Below, piece by piece: positions 27,816-37,463 of a stretch of DNA of 64,000 nucleotides (position 1 is its first letter; every line of letters begins with the position of its first letter). The notes below the pieces were generated by a model, which searched no databases, was not told the DNA's origin, and was given only the letters and a program-made list of their open reading frames with translations. A program made the position numbers and the translations under genes. This DNA is from Helicobacter pylori NCTC 11637 = CCUG 17874 = ATCC 43504 = JCM 12093 (GTDB lineage Bacteria > Campylobacterota > Campylobacteria > Campylobacterales > Helicobacteraceae). Location: contig NZ_LS483488.1 in NCBI RefSeq assembly GCF_900478295.1, positions 372,001-436,000 of the forward strand. The letters run 5' to 3'.

Positions 27816-28125
27816 GGCTCGGATAATTTTAACTAAAGAATCAAGATAAGCAGATTTTTTTGATCAATATACCTATTTGGTCTTTGAGGAATTCAGATAA
27901 TTCTTGCGTTTGAATTCAGCCTTAAAGAGCATTCATTCGTTAAAGGCATTTGTTTGTTGTTTGAAAACTACGGAGCGTTTAAATTTTATAAAGTTATTGT
28001 TTGCTGTTTAATCCCCCTCTAACCCTCCAAAGAATAGAGCGGTTTGAAACTAGCTTTATGGGTGCGATGGTGGGGCTAGAAGCAAGAGAGCAAGCGCGCT
28101 CACGCTCTTTTAAGCTTCACTCTCT

Positions 28126-29643
28126 TTAGTGGGCGGCGAAATCCTTAAAAAAGGTGTTGATCAGCCATTCTCGCATTGCATCATTCCTTGTTATCAAGGC
28201 CTTTTTGTTGAAACCTTTTACATTAAAGCGCCTGTTGAAAGGGATCTCACTACTTTTGTAGATTTCATCTTTTCCATACAGATCCTTATCGCTTGCTTTA
28301 GAATTGAGCGGTTTTTCTAAGGAGATGAGGTTGCCGTATGTGTCAATGTAGTTTTCAAGATCTTTTTTGTCTTCAAAACCAAGTTTTTGGATCTCAATTT
28401 CATTATCCAATTCTAATAAATTGATGGGGATGATGTGCTCTTTTTCTTGGGAGAATTGCTTCCCAGGGATTAATTTTTTGAGATCGGCAAAACCCATCTC
28501 CTGGCAGTTCTTTTCAAAGAAGACATAGTGGAAGCCTGATGGGTTGGGTGTGTTGTTTACAAACTCCCGAGAAGCCCGCTCTATATCATTTCTGCATTGA
28601 GCGATCATCTCGCTCTTCAATCCCTCTTTGCCCTTTTTAAGATACGCATTAATCAGGTTGTAGGCCGCTGATTTCATACGTCTACCAGCTTTGAAAAGCA
28701 CAATATCGGTTTTGGCAAAGAGTCTCAGCGTTTCATCGTCTAGTTGGTTGTTGATTTTCAGGCGGATGAGCGAATTGAAAAAAACGCGGGTTGATTCCGT
28801 TGATGAGCATGACTTTAAAGGTGGTTGGGTTGGCGTCAATCTCGCTCAATAGATCAAGGAAAGCCTGATAGAAGTTTTTCAAATCGCTGACATAGGATTG
28901 GATGAAATTTTCCAATTCGCTTTTTTTGATTTCTTTTAGTTCATCTTTGAGTTTCTCGTAGGTGTTGTCCGTGCTTGCTTTGTAGTGTCCTAAAAACTCG
29001 ATCCCATCAAATCTTTGACTCCCTGCGTGGTAGCGGAAGATATCGCCTTCATCAGAGCCTCCAACGCTGGAGATGTGGTCGCTCTTTTTGATCTTGGCAA
29101 AGATCTTAAAGATCTCCCCAAAATGATCGTTGATGAACTGGTCTAGCCCCCTTTTCCCATCGCAAAAAGTGTTGGAGTAATAGATGAGAAGGGATTTTAG
29201 TTTGTCTAGCAAGAGGAGAGGCACGCCTCTGTCATTCACGCTTTGAAAGGTTCTGATGGCCCTTCCAGGATCGGGCTCTTCAAGCCGCATCAAAACCATT
29301 TCCAAAAGTGCTTCCAAACGCTCATTCGCTTCTTCTTCACTCAACTTGCTGACCTTATCCAAGATGGCCTTCAAAACTTCAAAAAGATTCTGCTTGCCCT
29401 CGGTGTCTGCATCTTTTTCACAATGGCTGATATTCCCCTTTTCTGCGGCTTCCAAGAGCGTTTTGAAGAAGCTTTGGTTTTGAGGGGCGACTTCTAATTT
29501 TAATTCCCCCTTTTGGTATAGATATTTTCTTGTCTCTCGCTTGTCTTCCTCATTTTGTTTGTTCGCCAAGACATGCAAGAGTATGAAGATAGTGGTCGTT
29601 CGTTGCTGGCCGTCAATGATGTCATACAATTTTTTATTGTCTT
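28126..29643 (-). pseudogene. GmrSD-type (DUF262/DUF1524) nuclease gene, C-terminal part
   Basis: This is the greater, downstream part of a type IV-like restriction gene. The DUF262 motif KLYDIIDGQQRTTT lies at its start and the HNH-like DUF1524 part (EKEHIIPINLLELDNE, then YGNLISLEK) at its end. Such proteins cut modified phage DNA in GmrSD systems. It is broken twice: a 22.6-kb element separates it from its first 60 codons (52259-52439), and a run of seven A (28778-28784) puts the last 200 or so codons one base out of frame. Removing one base there and the element would give a 565-aa protein. Confidence 0.88.
28778..28784. repeat. A7 homopolymer at a frameshift
   Basis: On the coding strand a run of seven T in the broken GmrSD-type gene follows NGINPR. 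With six T the next residues are FFNSLIRLKINNQ and the frame stays open to 28126; with seven it closes within 17 codons at 28733. Confidence 0.8.
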
Positions 29644-29650
29644 CATTCTT
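29644..29650. other. attachment site, left junction of the integrative element
   Basis: CATTCTT (AAGAATG on the minus strand) is the left copy of the 7-bp junction repeat; the host gene continues on the left. It matches the AAGAATG integration motif I recall for H. pylori tfs elements. The first bases inside include TCTAATCTCTAAGA (29669-29682), mirrored near the other end. Confidence 0.85.
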
Positions 29651-29706
29651 TAGAGAATGCAATTATTTTCTAATCTCTAAGAAATCAATATCTAGGAATT
29701 AGGACC

Positions 29707-30486
29707 ATGCAAGAAAGAGTTTTTAAAAGAAAAGTTTTAGATGCGAATATCTTAAAAGAAATGCATGCGAACAATGTCTGTTATTCCAAGCATTCAAAAG
29801 ATAGGTTTATTCCTTTCAAATTTGATAAATTTGGTTATGTTGGATGTAAACTCTTTAAAAAGATTTTAAACTTTCCTAGCAATACAACTTTCTTTGGTGG
29901 CACAGGTTGTAAGAAACTCATGGAACTTTTAAGTGAAATCGTTATAGATTCTAGAAGTTCTAAAATCGCATTAAACCGCCATTATGCCTTAACTCGCTTG
30001 CAATGGTGCGATAGAACCTTAAGACATAATCTCCAAATTTTAGAGAGAATAGGATTTCTAACTGCTTTTAAGAACAAAAAAGGTTATGTTTTTTTGTCTA
30101 TGCATGACTTTACTAAAATAGAAAACTACGAACATTTAGGTTTGAATGGGGAGAGCAATTTACCTAATAGCTTCTTTTTAGGAATTTGTGGGTATTTGAA
30201 AAAACTCTTCAAGAAATTAAAAGATAGAGCATTCAAGCTTCCAAACAAGCACGGTGTATTCTTTTTAAATATCCCTAAGCATTTTCAAATGCAAAACTTT
30301 AACAATATTTTTTTGGAGTTTGTGTCGGTTAATAATCCTTGTCTTTCTTATAGATTGACTTATGATCAACTTGTTGGCAAAAAAATTCCAAATATCAAGT
30401 GCTCTTACCAACAAGCAATTGTAAAAAAGAATATCCATAGAGCATTAGATGAACTATCTATAGATAAGGAAATTTTAGCATCATAA
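29707..30486 (+). CDS. tfs-element protein of unknown function
   Basis: A 259-aa basic, cysteine- and lysine-rich protein, first gene of the element. Residues about 80-125 (RHYALTRLQWCDRTLRHNLQILE) look like a winged-helix or helix-turn-helix unit, and the C-terminal part (CSYQQAIVKKNIHRALDEL) could be a second one. This layout recalls replication initiator or regulatory proteins of mobile elements, but I do not recognise a family. A small gene follows after 19 bases. Confidence 0.75.
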   Translation: MQERVFKRKVLDANILKEMHANNVCYSKHSKDRFIPFKFDKFGYVGCKLFKKILNFPSNTTFFGGTGCKKLMELLSEIVIDSRSSKIALNRHYALTRLQWCDRTLRHNLQILERIGFLTAFKNKKGYVFLSMHDFTKIENYEHLGLNGESNLPNSFFLGICGYLKKLFKKLKDRAFKLPNKHGVFFLNIPKHFQMQNFNNIFLEFVSVNNPCLSYRLTYDQLVGKKIPNIKCSYQQAIVKKNIHRALDELSIDKEILAS

Positions 30487-30505
30487 AGAAAACAAAGGAT
30501 AAAAA

Positions 30506-30799
30506 ATGCAATTCCCACTCAAAAAAGATTTAAAAATTTCACAAAAATATGTGATCCCTAAAGGGTTTGATCCTACAAACAAAGAATACAAAAATTTTTT
30601 GGTGAAAGATCTACCTAAATTAGTGCATAGGGAAGTTCAAATCGCTATGAAATTATTATTTGAAATCAACGAAGTAGAGACTGCGGTTGAAGTCATGAAA
30701 TTTCTCACTCAAGCAATGGATCGTGTTTTGTATGATGCGAGAGCCAAACATTATGAAATGAGATTAGCCAAAGAGATTAAAAAGAATAGATTTGGGTGA
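30506..30799 (+). CDS. small tfs-element protein
   Basis: A 97-aa, mostly helical, basic protein without signal peptide or membrane segment. It lies between the putative DNA-binding gene and the TOPRIM gene with short gaps (19 and 6 bases), and AAAGGAT precedes its ATG. No family recognised. Confidence 0.75.
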   Translation: MQFPLKKDLKISQKYVIPKGFDPTNKEYKNFLVKDLPKLVHREVQIAMKLLFEINEVETAVEVMKFLTQAMDRVLYDARAKHYEMRLAKEIKKNRFG

Positions 30800-30805
30800 A
30801 AGACT

Positions 30806-32329
30806 ATGGCTTATATCGCTAATTTACAATTCTTACCATTAGATGAGATTTTAATCTCTAATGGTTATAAACACAAAGTAGAGAAATCAAGCAAAAATAA
30901 CCCAGCTCTTTACAATGAGGACGATACCATTAAAGGCACACTTATTGTTTCAAGAAAGCCTGATGGGAGTTATCATTATTTTAACGCTCATAATGATGAA
31001 GATAAAGGCACGATTATCGCCTTTTGTAAAAATCGTGGGCTAGATTTTAATGATTTGATCAAAAACAGAGATGATTTAGAAATTAGCGATAAGCCAAACC
31101 ACAAATATAACAATTCCAAGCCTTATACAATCATTACCAAAGAACAGGAAGCAGAGCGTCAAAAAGTAGTGAAACAATTTGAAAAGCTCCCTACCTACGA
31201 TATAGAAAGCTCAGATTTGTTTCACACCTTGCTGGATAGTCGCTCTTTGGATAAAACTTTACTAAAACCTTACAATCATTTACTCAAAGAAGATGAACAT
31301 GCAAATTTATGCGTGCCTTGCTATTTGATCAATGATAATGGAAACTTAATACAGGGTGGGTATAACAAGCGATTATCCAAACCTTTCACTATGCAAGGCG
31401 CTACTAATCCCACTAAACACTTAATGCAGGCAGGTTCTATCAAGGGTTTTGAAGTTTTATCTCCACAAAACATTAAAAATATTCAAAATATCATTGTAGC
31501 TGAAAGCGTTTTTGATGGTTTAAGCGTGTTAGAAATGCAACGGTTTGATCCCAATCAAACAGCTATTATTTCTACTATTGGTAATTTCACAGAAGAAAGA
31601 ATGCAAAAATTTGTAGATAAATTTCTTAATACCATCAACACTTATAAGTGTAAGGAATACAATGAATACCACAAAGAAATTGATCGCTACAACAAGCAAT
31701 TAGAGGACTATGAAAATTACATAAATTTTCAAAAAAGATATGAAAAATGGCGTGCTAAAGAGTTAGCTAAACACGATAATGATCCTAAAAAAGTCCCTAA
31801 TGATCCCATTTTCTCGCCCATAAGAGATAAAAACAATCTTATCCCTAGACCCGTTTTTAAGCCCACTCTAGCCTTACGCCTAAAAGAACCAAAAATTCCT
31901 AATTTAAGTCTTAATGTTATTTTAGCAATGGATAATGATGAACAGGGGCGAAAATTCAACGCTATTTTGGAAAAAATTTTTTACGCTCACACTAAAGAAA
32001 TTCCAAACATCTATACGCCTATCAGCAAAGATGCGAACGATGATTTGAAGATCGCTAAAGCATTAGGATTGAAGCAAATTAGCAATAGGATTTTACAAGA
32101 TTTTTTATTTGATGCCAAAGAAAAAATGCAAAACCCTACTACCACACCATCACAAAAAAGCATCTTGGCTAACCAATTACAAAAACTACAAGATCTAATG
32201 CCAAAACCTAAACTACTACAAGGAGTGTTTCATGGTTATCAACAAGATCATGGATTTGGATCTAAATATGTAGCTAATTCTGTCTATTACACCAACAATC
32301 AATCTCAAAACAAAGGACATGAAAGATGA
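30806..32329 (+). CDS. DUF3991/TOPRIM-domain (primase-like) protein
   Basis: A 507-aa protein. The N-terminal 90 residues resemble the zinc-less DUF3991 module of plasmid primases and relaxase-associated proteins (GTLIVSRKPDGSYHYFNAHN, then GTIIAFCKNRG). The TOPRIM core follows with the conserved Glu in IIVAESVFDGLSVLEM (near 232) and the acidic pair in LAMDNDEQGRKF (near 375), separated by an unusually long charged insertion (about 275-360). Probable role: DNA priming or nicking help during transfer. The stop overlaps the next frame by ATGA. Confidence 0.8.
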   Translation: MAYIANLQFLPLDEILISNGYKHKVEKSSKNNPALYNEDDTIKGTLIVSRKPDGSYHYFNAHNDEDKGTIIAFCKNRGLDFNDLIKNRDDLEISDKPNHKYNNSKPYTIITKEQEAERQKVVKQFEKLPTYDIESSDLFHTLLDSRSLDKTLLKPYNHLLKEDEHANLCVPCYLINDNGNLIQGGYNKRLSKPFTMQGATNPTKHLMQAGSIKGFEVLSPQNIKNIQNIIVAESVFDGLSVLEMQRFDPNQTAIISTIGNFTEERMQKFVDKFLNTINTYKCKEYNEYHKEIDRYNKQLEDYENYINFQKRYEKWRAKELAKHDNDPKKVPNDPIFSPIRDKNNLIPRPVFKPTLALRLKEPKIPNLSLNVILAMDNDEQGRKFNAILEKIFYAHTKEIPNIYTPISKDANDDLKIAKALGLKQISNRILQDFLFDAKEKMQNPTTTPSQKSILANQLQKLQDLMPKPKLLQGVFHGYQQDHGFGSKYVANSVYYTNNQSQNKGHER

Positions 32330-32352
32330 AAACAAAACATAAAGGAATAAGA

Positions 32353-32628
32353 ATGTTTAATCAAATTCGTAGAATGATGAGTTTGGCAATATTAATGCCT
32401 AGTTTTTTATTGGCGGCGCCAGATTACAAACAAAAATTCACTCAAATATTGGATTTCATAAGCAATGACTTTATCAAGGCTATTGGTGGTCTAATCATTG
32501 TTGGGACTTGCATTTACGCCTATAAAAATTGGGACAGGCTTGGAGAAATTGGTTGGAAATGCGTTGGGATTATCATTATAACCGCTGCTATTTCTAATGC
32601 TAAAACTTTAAGTCAATGGTTATTTTAG
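32353..32628 (+). CDS. virB2: VirB2-like pilin subunit
   Basis: A 91-aa small membrane protein from the ATG at 32353, chosen because AAGGAATAAGA precedes it; a start at 32326 overlapping the previous stop is possible. It has a signal peptide (cut near LLAAPDYKQ) and two hydrophobic helices (IGGLIIVGTCIYAY and CVGIIIITAAIS), the layout of VirB2/TrbC pilins. It directly precedes virB3 and virB4. Confidence 0.85.
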   Translation: MFNQIRRMMSLAILMPSFLLAAPDYKQKFTQILDFISNDFIKAIGGLIIVGTCIYAYKNWDRLGEIGWKCVGIIIITAAISNAKTLSQWLF

Positions 32629-32895
32629 ATGGCATTGCATATTGTTTGTGTTGAAAGTATCAACATTAGAGAAATCAGCAAAAGAGAAACTTTTTTGGGA
32701 TTAAACTTGGATAGTTGGATTGTTAGTTTCTTAATGTCGGCATGGTTACTTTCATTCCAACCACTTTATGCTATGGGTTTAATGGCTAGTTGTGTGTTTA
32801 TATTCTACATTTTAGAATTTTTTGATGAAGATATAACAGCCATTTTGCATGCGCTTTTCACATTAAGAACAGGAGCTAGAAATTATTATGCTTGA
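32629..32895 (+). CDS. virB3: VirB3-like membrane protein
   Basis: An 88-aa protein with a hydrophobic pair in the middle (WIVSFLMSAWLLSF and MGLMASCVFIFYILEFF), as in VirB3/TrbD. It begins at the base after the virB2 stop and overlaps virB4 by 8 bases, the invariable virB2-3-4 order. Confidence 0.85.
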   Translation: MALHIVCVESINIREISKRETFLGLNLDSWIVSFLMSAWLLSFQPLYAMGLMASCVFIFYILEFFDEDITAILHALFTLRTGARNYYA

Positions 32896-35311
32896 GAAAA
32901 TTTTCACTTCTTTATGCTCGCTAGTTCCTAAGCGTTATAGCATGAAAGAAGAAACTAACATTGTTGGCATTTATAATGAGCATTATCTTTTAAGTGAAAA
33001 ATCAAACCTTGTAGGCGCTCTTAAATTAGAGGGAATTTCTTATTTGTCTTTAGATGACAAAGAAATAGCGCAAAAATTTAATGAACGCATTTTAGCTCTT
33101 AATGAGATTGTAGATGGAGTGCATTTTAAAATTGTAGCTAGAAGGCGTAAGATTTTCATGCACCATGAATATACTCAAGAGGAGATAAGCAATCCTTTTG
33201 CATTAGAGGTTATCAATTTATGGGAGCAGGGGGTTGAGGATGTTTATCAAAATTTCTATTACTTAATTTTTGAAACTAAGAATGATAGCATTAAAGGTTA
33301 TTTGGAACGATTTAAGAAAAAAATCACTACCAATGAATTAGAAAATATTCAAGAAAATAATAAACAAGATGAAGTTAAATATCAAGAAAACTATTTCATA
33401 GGCTTTGATAATTTTAATTTATTAGATAAATCTAAAATATTAGACAGCATTATCAATAATGTTAAAAACATGCTTTCTAGCTTATTTGTAGAAAAAATAG
33501 ATGCTAATAGTTTGCTTAATTTTTATGCAGAATATATCAATGGTGTTCCTAGTGAATACACTTTCGCTAGAGGTCGTTTGCATGATGGCATGATCAATTC
33601 TGATGTGCATTTTAAAAAAGATTTTTTCACTCACATTCATAATGGTAAAGAGATTTTCAAGCGTTTCATCAGCATTAAGACTTATGATATAGACAAAATT
33701 GTCAGCACTGCTCTTTCTTCAGTGTTGCATTTATCTTTAGAATTTGATGTGATTTTAAACATTGACAACATTCCTAAAGCAAAGGCTGAAAAAAGGATTG
33801 AAACTAAAAGAAAAAGAGCGAATAAGATCATTAGAGTTGAAATTGATGAATTGAATGACCTTATTAAAACAGACAGAGTTTTGATGCAAGAGATTTCTTT
33901 AAACATTTTAGTTCATGCCAAAACTAAAACCGATTTAGATAGTGCTTGTATAGAAATTACCAACTTGCTTAAACAAAAAGGTATTGTAAGCACACAAGAG
34001 AGTATTGGCATGTTGCTTATGTTTTTTAGCTTTTTCCCCAATCGTAATCGCTTGAATTTTAGAAAGCGTTTGTTGTCTAGTCAAAACATTGCTTCTTTAA
34101 TTATATTGGAAAAACAAAATTGTGGTTTTTCTAGAAATTCATGGGGTGATCGCCATTTAACTATTTTTAGAAACCAAGACAAATCGCCTTATTTATTCAA
34201 TTTCCATGCTTATGAGGCAAAAAGAAAAAATGATATGGTATCAGGGCATACCATCATCTTTGGTGGCACAGGGGCGGGTAAAACCACTTTAATTGAATTT
34301 TTGATCACCAATTGTTTTAAGTATGAAGATTTAAGTATTTTGGCTTTAGACAGAAATAATGGCATGCGTGTGATGACTGAGTTTTTAGATGGTCAATACA
34401 ACGATAGCAATGACTTCTACATTAATCCGTTTTCTTTAAAAGACACAAGCGCTAACTGCACCTTTTTAGTGAGTTGGTTGGCATTCATGCTCAATATTGA
34501 TGAAGATACCAAAGATGAAAAAGAAAAAAAGACTTTAAGCGCTTTATCCAAAACAATCAGAGTTTGCTATAACAATATCACAAAACAAGGGGGTGCTATT
34601 TTTAAGTTAAGAGATTTTAAAGACACCCTAGAAATAGACTATTTAGATAGCAAGGACATTTTAGAAAAAGAGAGTTCAAAAGACTTATACAAGCATTCTA
34701 ATGATTGTTTAGACTTTGCTAAAAAGCTTTCTGTTATTGATATGGATGCTCTTTCTAGTAGTAAAAAAGATTTCAACTTGGCAGTGCTATACCTATTCTA
34801 CAAAGTCATGAATAGAGCTAAATTAGAAAACAAGCCTTTTTATATATTCATTGATGAAGCAAAATCTGTTATTGAAAATCCCATCATGTTAGCTAAAATC
34901 AAAGACACACTCGCTCAAGCTAGAAAACTCAATGGGGTTTTAACTTTAGCCTTTCAAGACATTAACCAACTTGATGGCGTAGAGGGAGCAAAGTCCATTA
35001 TAGAAAACGCCGCTCAAGTCATACTCTATCCTACAAACAATTTTGAGAAATTAGAGAGCTATGGCATTTTATTAAGTCCTATTGAAAAATCCTTTTTAAA
35101 CAAAACGCCGTTAAACGCTAGGCAAGTATTAGTGAAAAACCTTCTCACTCAATCTAGCGTATTTTTAGAAATCAATTTAGAAAAGCTAAACAGCACCAGT
35201 AAAAAATTTTTACGAGCGTATAACTCTAGCGCGTCTAGCGTTTTTGAACTAGAAACGCTTAAAAAGGATAATCCAAAGGATTATAAAGAAGTTTACTTGA
35301 CAAAGGAGTAG
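32888..35311 (+). CDS. virB4: VirB4 ATPase of the type IV secretion system
   Basis: An 807-aa secretion ATPase. The N-terminal half has the CagE/TrbE-like fold; the ATPase half has Walker A IIFGGTGAGKTTLIEFL (near 455), Walker B FYIFIDEAKSV (near 655) and a downstream Q/R region LAFQDINQLDG. VirB4 powers pilus assembly and substrate passage at the inner membrane. The reading frame is intact. topA starts two bases after its stop. Confidence 0.95.
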   Translation: MLEKIFTSLCSLVPKRYSMKEETNIVGIYNEHYLLSEKSNLVGALKLEGISYLSLDDKEIAQKFNERILALNEIVDGVHFKIVARRRKIFMHHEYTQEEISNPFALEVINLWEQGVEDVYQNFYYLIFETKNDSIKGYLERFKKKITTNELENIQENNKQDEVKYQENYFIGFDNFNLLDKSKILDSIINNVKNMLSSLFVEKIDANSLLNFYAEYINGVPSEYTFARGRLHDGMINSDVHFKKDFFTHIHNGKEIFKRFISIKTYDIDKIVSTALSSVLHLSLEFDVILNIDNIPKAKAEKRIETKRKRANKIIRVEIDELNDLIKTDRVLMQEISLNILVHAKTKTDLDSACIEITNLLKQKGIVSTQESIGMLLMFFSFFPNRNRLNFRKRLLSSQNIASLIILEKQNCGFSRNSWGDRHLTIFRNQDKSPYLFNFHAYEAKRKNDMVSGHTIIFGGTGAGKTTLIEFLITNCFKYEDLSILALDRNNGMRVMTEFLDGQYNDSNDFYINPFSLKDTSANCTFLVSWLAFMLNIDEDTKDEKEKKTLSALSKTIRVCYNNITKQGGAIFKLRDFKDTLEIDYLDSKDILEKESSKDLYKHSNDCLDFAKKLSVIDMDALSSSKKDFNLAVLYLFYKVMNRAKLENKPFYIFIDEAKSVIENPIMLAKIKDTLAQARKLNGVLTLAFQDINQLDGVEGAKSIIENAAQVILYPTNNFEKLESYGILLSPIEKSFLNKTPLNARQVLVKNLLTQSSVFLEINLEKLNSTSKKFLRAYNSSASSVFELETLKKDNPKDYKEVYLTKE

Positions 35312-35313
35312 GA

Positions 35314-37347
35314 ATGAAAGATAGCGTGATTATCATTGAAAGCCCTAATAAGGTTGAAAAGATTAAACAACTAACAGGTGCGGAAGTTTATGCAACTATA
35401 GGGCATTTTACTAACCTTATAGGCGTAGATATTGAAAATAATTTTGCTTGTAAGTTTGAAATCAAAGAAGACAAGGCTAAGAAAATAAATTTTTTAATTA
35501 ATGCTTGTAGGGACAAAAAAGTCTATATCGCTACTGACCCTGATAGAGAGGGCTATGGTATTGGCTATCAATTTTATGAAAAAATTAAAAATGTAGCTAG
35601 TGAAATTTATCGTGCAGAATTTCATGAGATCACACCAAGCGGTATTGAAAATGGATTAAAAAATGCGGTGTTATTTTCTCGTTCTAACACTAATTTATAC
35701 CAATCATTCTTAGGTAGGATTGCAAGCGATCAGGTTGTTGGATTTGCTCTAACAAGTTATTTAAGAAAAAGTTTGAATCTTAGTGAATTGAGCGCTGGTA
35801 GAGTGCAAACTCCAGCTCTAGCTTTAATCTGCAAAAGAGATCAAGAAATAAGGGATTTTGATAAGTTGGATGCTGAAGAAAAAGTAGAATATCAAATCCA
35901 AGCTAATATTGTGTGCAATGAAAAAGAAGTGATTATTAAGCATGTAAGAGCGAATGAAAAAAACGAACTAGTGGATTTTAAATTTAAAGACAAAAACGAA
36001 GCATCTCAATTTTTAAAAGATCTAAAGGACGGATTAGGCTCTATGAGTGTTCTAGTTTCAGTAAAAGAAAGTCTATCCAATAAAGAACCCAAAAAACCTT
36101 TCACCACCTCTAAACTTTTATCCCAAGCGAGCAAATCCTTAAAAATACCCACTAAAGAAATCGCACAACTTGCTCAAAAACTCTTTGAAGCTGGTCTCAT
36201 CACTTATCACAGAACTGATAGTGAGTTTTTGAGTCCTGAGTATCTCAAAGAACATGAAGTGTTTTTTAAACCTATTTATCCGAGTGTTTATCAATACAGG
36301 GAGTATAAGGCTGGCAAAAACTCACAAGCTGAAGCGCATGAAGCCATAAGAATTACACATCTGCATGCTTTAAAAGACTTAGAGAAAGTGTGCAGTGACG
36401 CTAAAATAAGCGAAGAATTAGCGCTGAAGTTGTATCAACTTATTTATGCCAATACAATTTGTTCTCAAAGTAGAAACGCCTTATACAATCAATACGATTG
36501 TATCTTTAAAATTAAAAGCGAGAGTTTTAAGCTCTCTTTCAAACTTTTACAAGAAAAGGGTTTTTTAGAGATTGAAGAACTCATTCAAGGCAAAGAAGAA
36601 CTTAACAAGGAAGAACAAGAAAGTGAAATAGAAAACTTTTCATTAAAAGAAAATGATAGTGTCCCGTTAAAAGAAGTTTTTATTAAAAAAATAGAAAAAC
36701 CCAGTCCTAAACCTTATAAAGAAAGCGCCTTTATTCCCTTATTAGAAAGCGAGGGGATTGGTCGTCCCAGCACTTATGCGAGCTTCTTAGATCTTCTTTT
36801 GAAGCGTAAATATATTAGCATTGATACAAAAACTAACGCCATCACCCCTACTAGTCAAGGATTAGAAGTGATTTCATTTTTCAAAAAAGATAAAGAAGTG
36901 GATTTCATCGCTCTTACAAGCAAGGATAAGAGCAAATTAGGAAACACTACCAAACAATTTGAAGAATGTTTGGATTTAATTATGAGAGGTGAAGCTAGTT
37001 ATGAAAAGTTCATGCTTGAAGTCATAAGCAAATTAAAAAGTACCGCCAAGTTTTATCAAACACAATCTACTGACAACAACATGCCTACTGATAAGCAACT
37101 TGAACTCATAGACAAAATCTGTAAAGATAAAAAATTACAAAAACCCTGTCAAGAAATCCTGCAGAACAAGGAAAAATGTTCTGATTGGATTGCAGAGCAT
37201 GTTAAAGAAAAACCTAGTCAAAAACAACTGAATCTGGTTAAAAAAATTTGTGAAGAGTGTAAATTAGCAATGCCCACCAATAAAATATTGAATGACAAAT
37301 TCGCTATCTCTAAATGGATTGATAAACACAAAAAGCCAAAGAAATGA
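35314..37347 (+). CDS. topA: element-borne type IA DNA topoisomerase
   Basis: A 677-aa type IA topoisomerase typical of tfs elements, distinct from the chromosomal TopA. It has an N-terminal TOPRIM domain (SVIIIESPNKVEKI, then YIATDPDREGYGIGYQF), a central part with SAGRVQTPALALICKRD, the active-site tyrosine in LITYHRTDSE (near 299) and GIGRPSTYASFLDLLLKRKY. The usual zinc fingers are missing; instead residues about 590-677 contain two copies of a K-Q-L-[EN]-L-[IV]-x-K-I-C ... W-I repeat. It overlaps virB7 by 4 bases. Confidence 0.93.
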   Translation: MKDSVIIIESPNKVEKIKQLTGAEVYATIGHFTNLIGVDIENNFACKFEIKEDKAKKINFLINACRDKKVYIATDPDREGYGIGYQFYEKIKNVASEIYRAEFHEITPSGIENGLKNAVLFSRSNTNLYQSFLGRIASDQVVGFALTSYLRKSLNLSELSAGRVQTPALALICKRDQEIRDFDKLDAEEKVEYQIQANIVCNEKEVIIKHVRANEKNELVDFKFKDKNEASQFLKDLKDGLGSMSVLVSVKESLSNKEPKKPFTTSKLLSQASKSLKIPTKEIAQLAQKLFEAGLITYHRTDSEFLSPEYLKEHEVFFKPIYPSVYQYREYKAGKNSQAEAHEAIRITHLHALKDLEKVCSDAKISEELALKLYQLIYANTICSQSRNALYNQYDCIFKIKSESFKLSFKLLQEKGFLEIEELIQGKEELNKEEQESEIENFSLKENDSVPLKEVFIKKIEKPSPKPYKESAFIPLLESEGIGRPSTYASFLDLLLKRKYISIDTKTNAITPTSQGLEVISFFKKDKEVDFIALTSKDKSKLGNTTKQFEECLDLIMRGEASYEKFMLEVISKLKSTAKFYQTQSTDNNMPTDKQLELIDKICKDKKLQKPCQEILQNKEKCSDWIAEHVKEKPSQKQLNLVKKICEECKLAMPTNKILNDKFAISKWIDKHKKPKK

Positions 37348-37460
37348 GAATATTTTTACTAGGAATAATTTTGTTAGCACTAAGTGGATGTTCTAACAAA
37401 CAATATGAAATGCATAAAAGCCCTTGTGCCTTTTTTCACTTAAATCAATCCATAGGCTAG
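37344..37460 (+). CDS. virB7: VirB7-like small lipoprotein
   Basis: A 38-aa frame that begins in the ATGA overlap with the topA stop and ends just before virB8. It has a lipoprotein signal peptide with lipobox LALSGC (cysteine 16), and a short tail with a second cysteine (KSPCAFF), like VirB7 lipoproteins that stabilise VirB9. Its size and position between topA and virB8 agree with tfs elements. Confidence 0.88.
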   Translation: MRIFLLGIILLALSGCSNKQYEMHKSPCAFFHLNQSIG

Positions 37461-37463
37461 TTG

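Noticed and set aside
28126-28839. Independent 237-residue gene
   Set aside because: It overlaps and continues the DUF262 gene after a one-base shift at an A7 run; it is the C-terminal domain of that gene.
30806-32329. Relaxase of the element
   Set aside because: The protein has TOPRIM motifs but no HUH motif or catalytic tyrosine context of a MOB relaxase.
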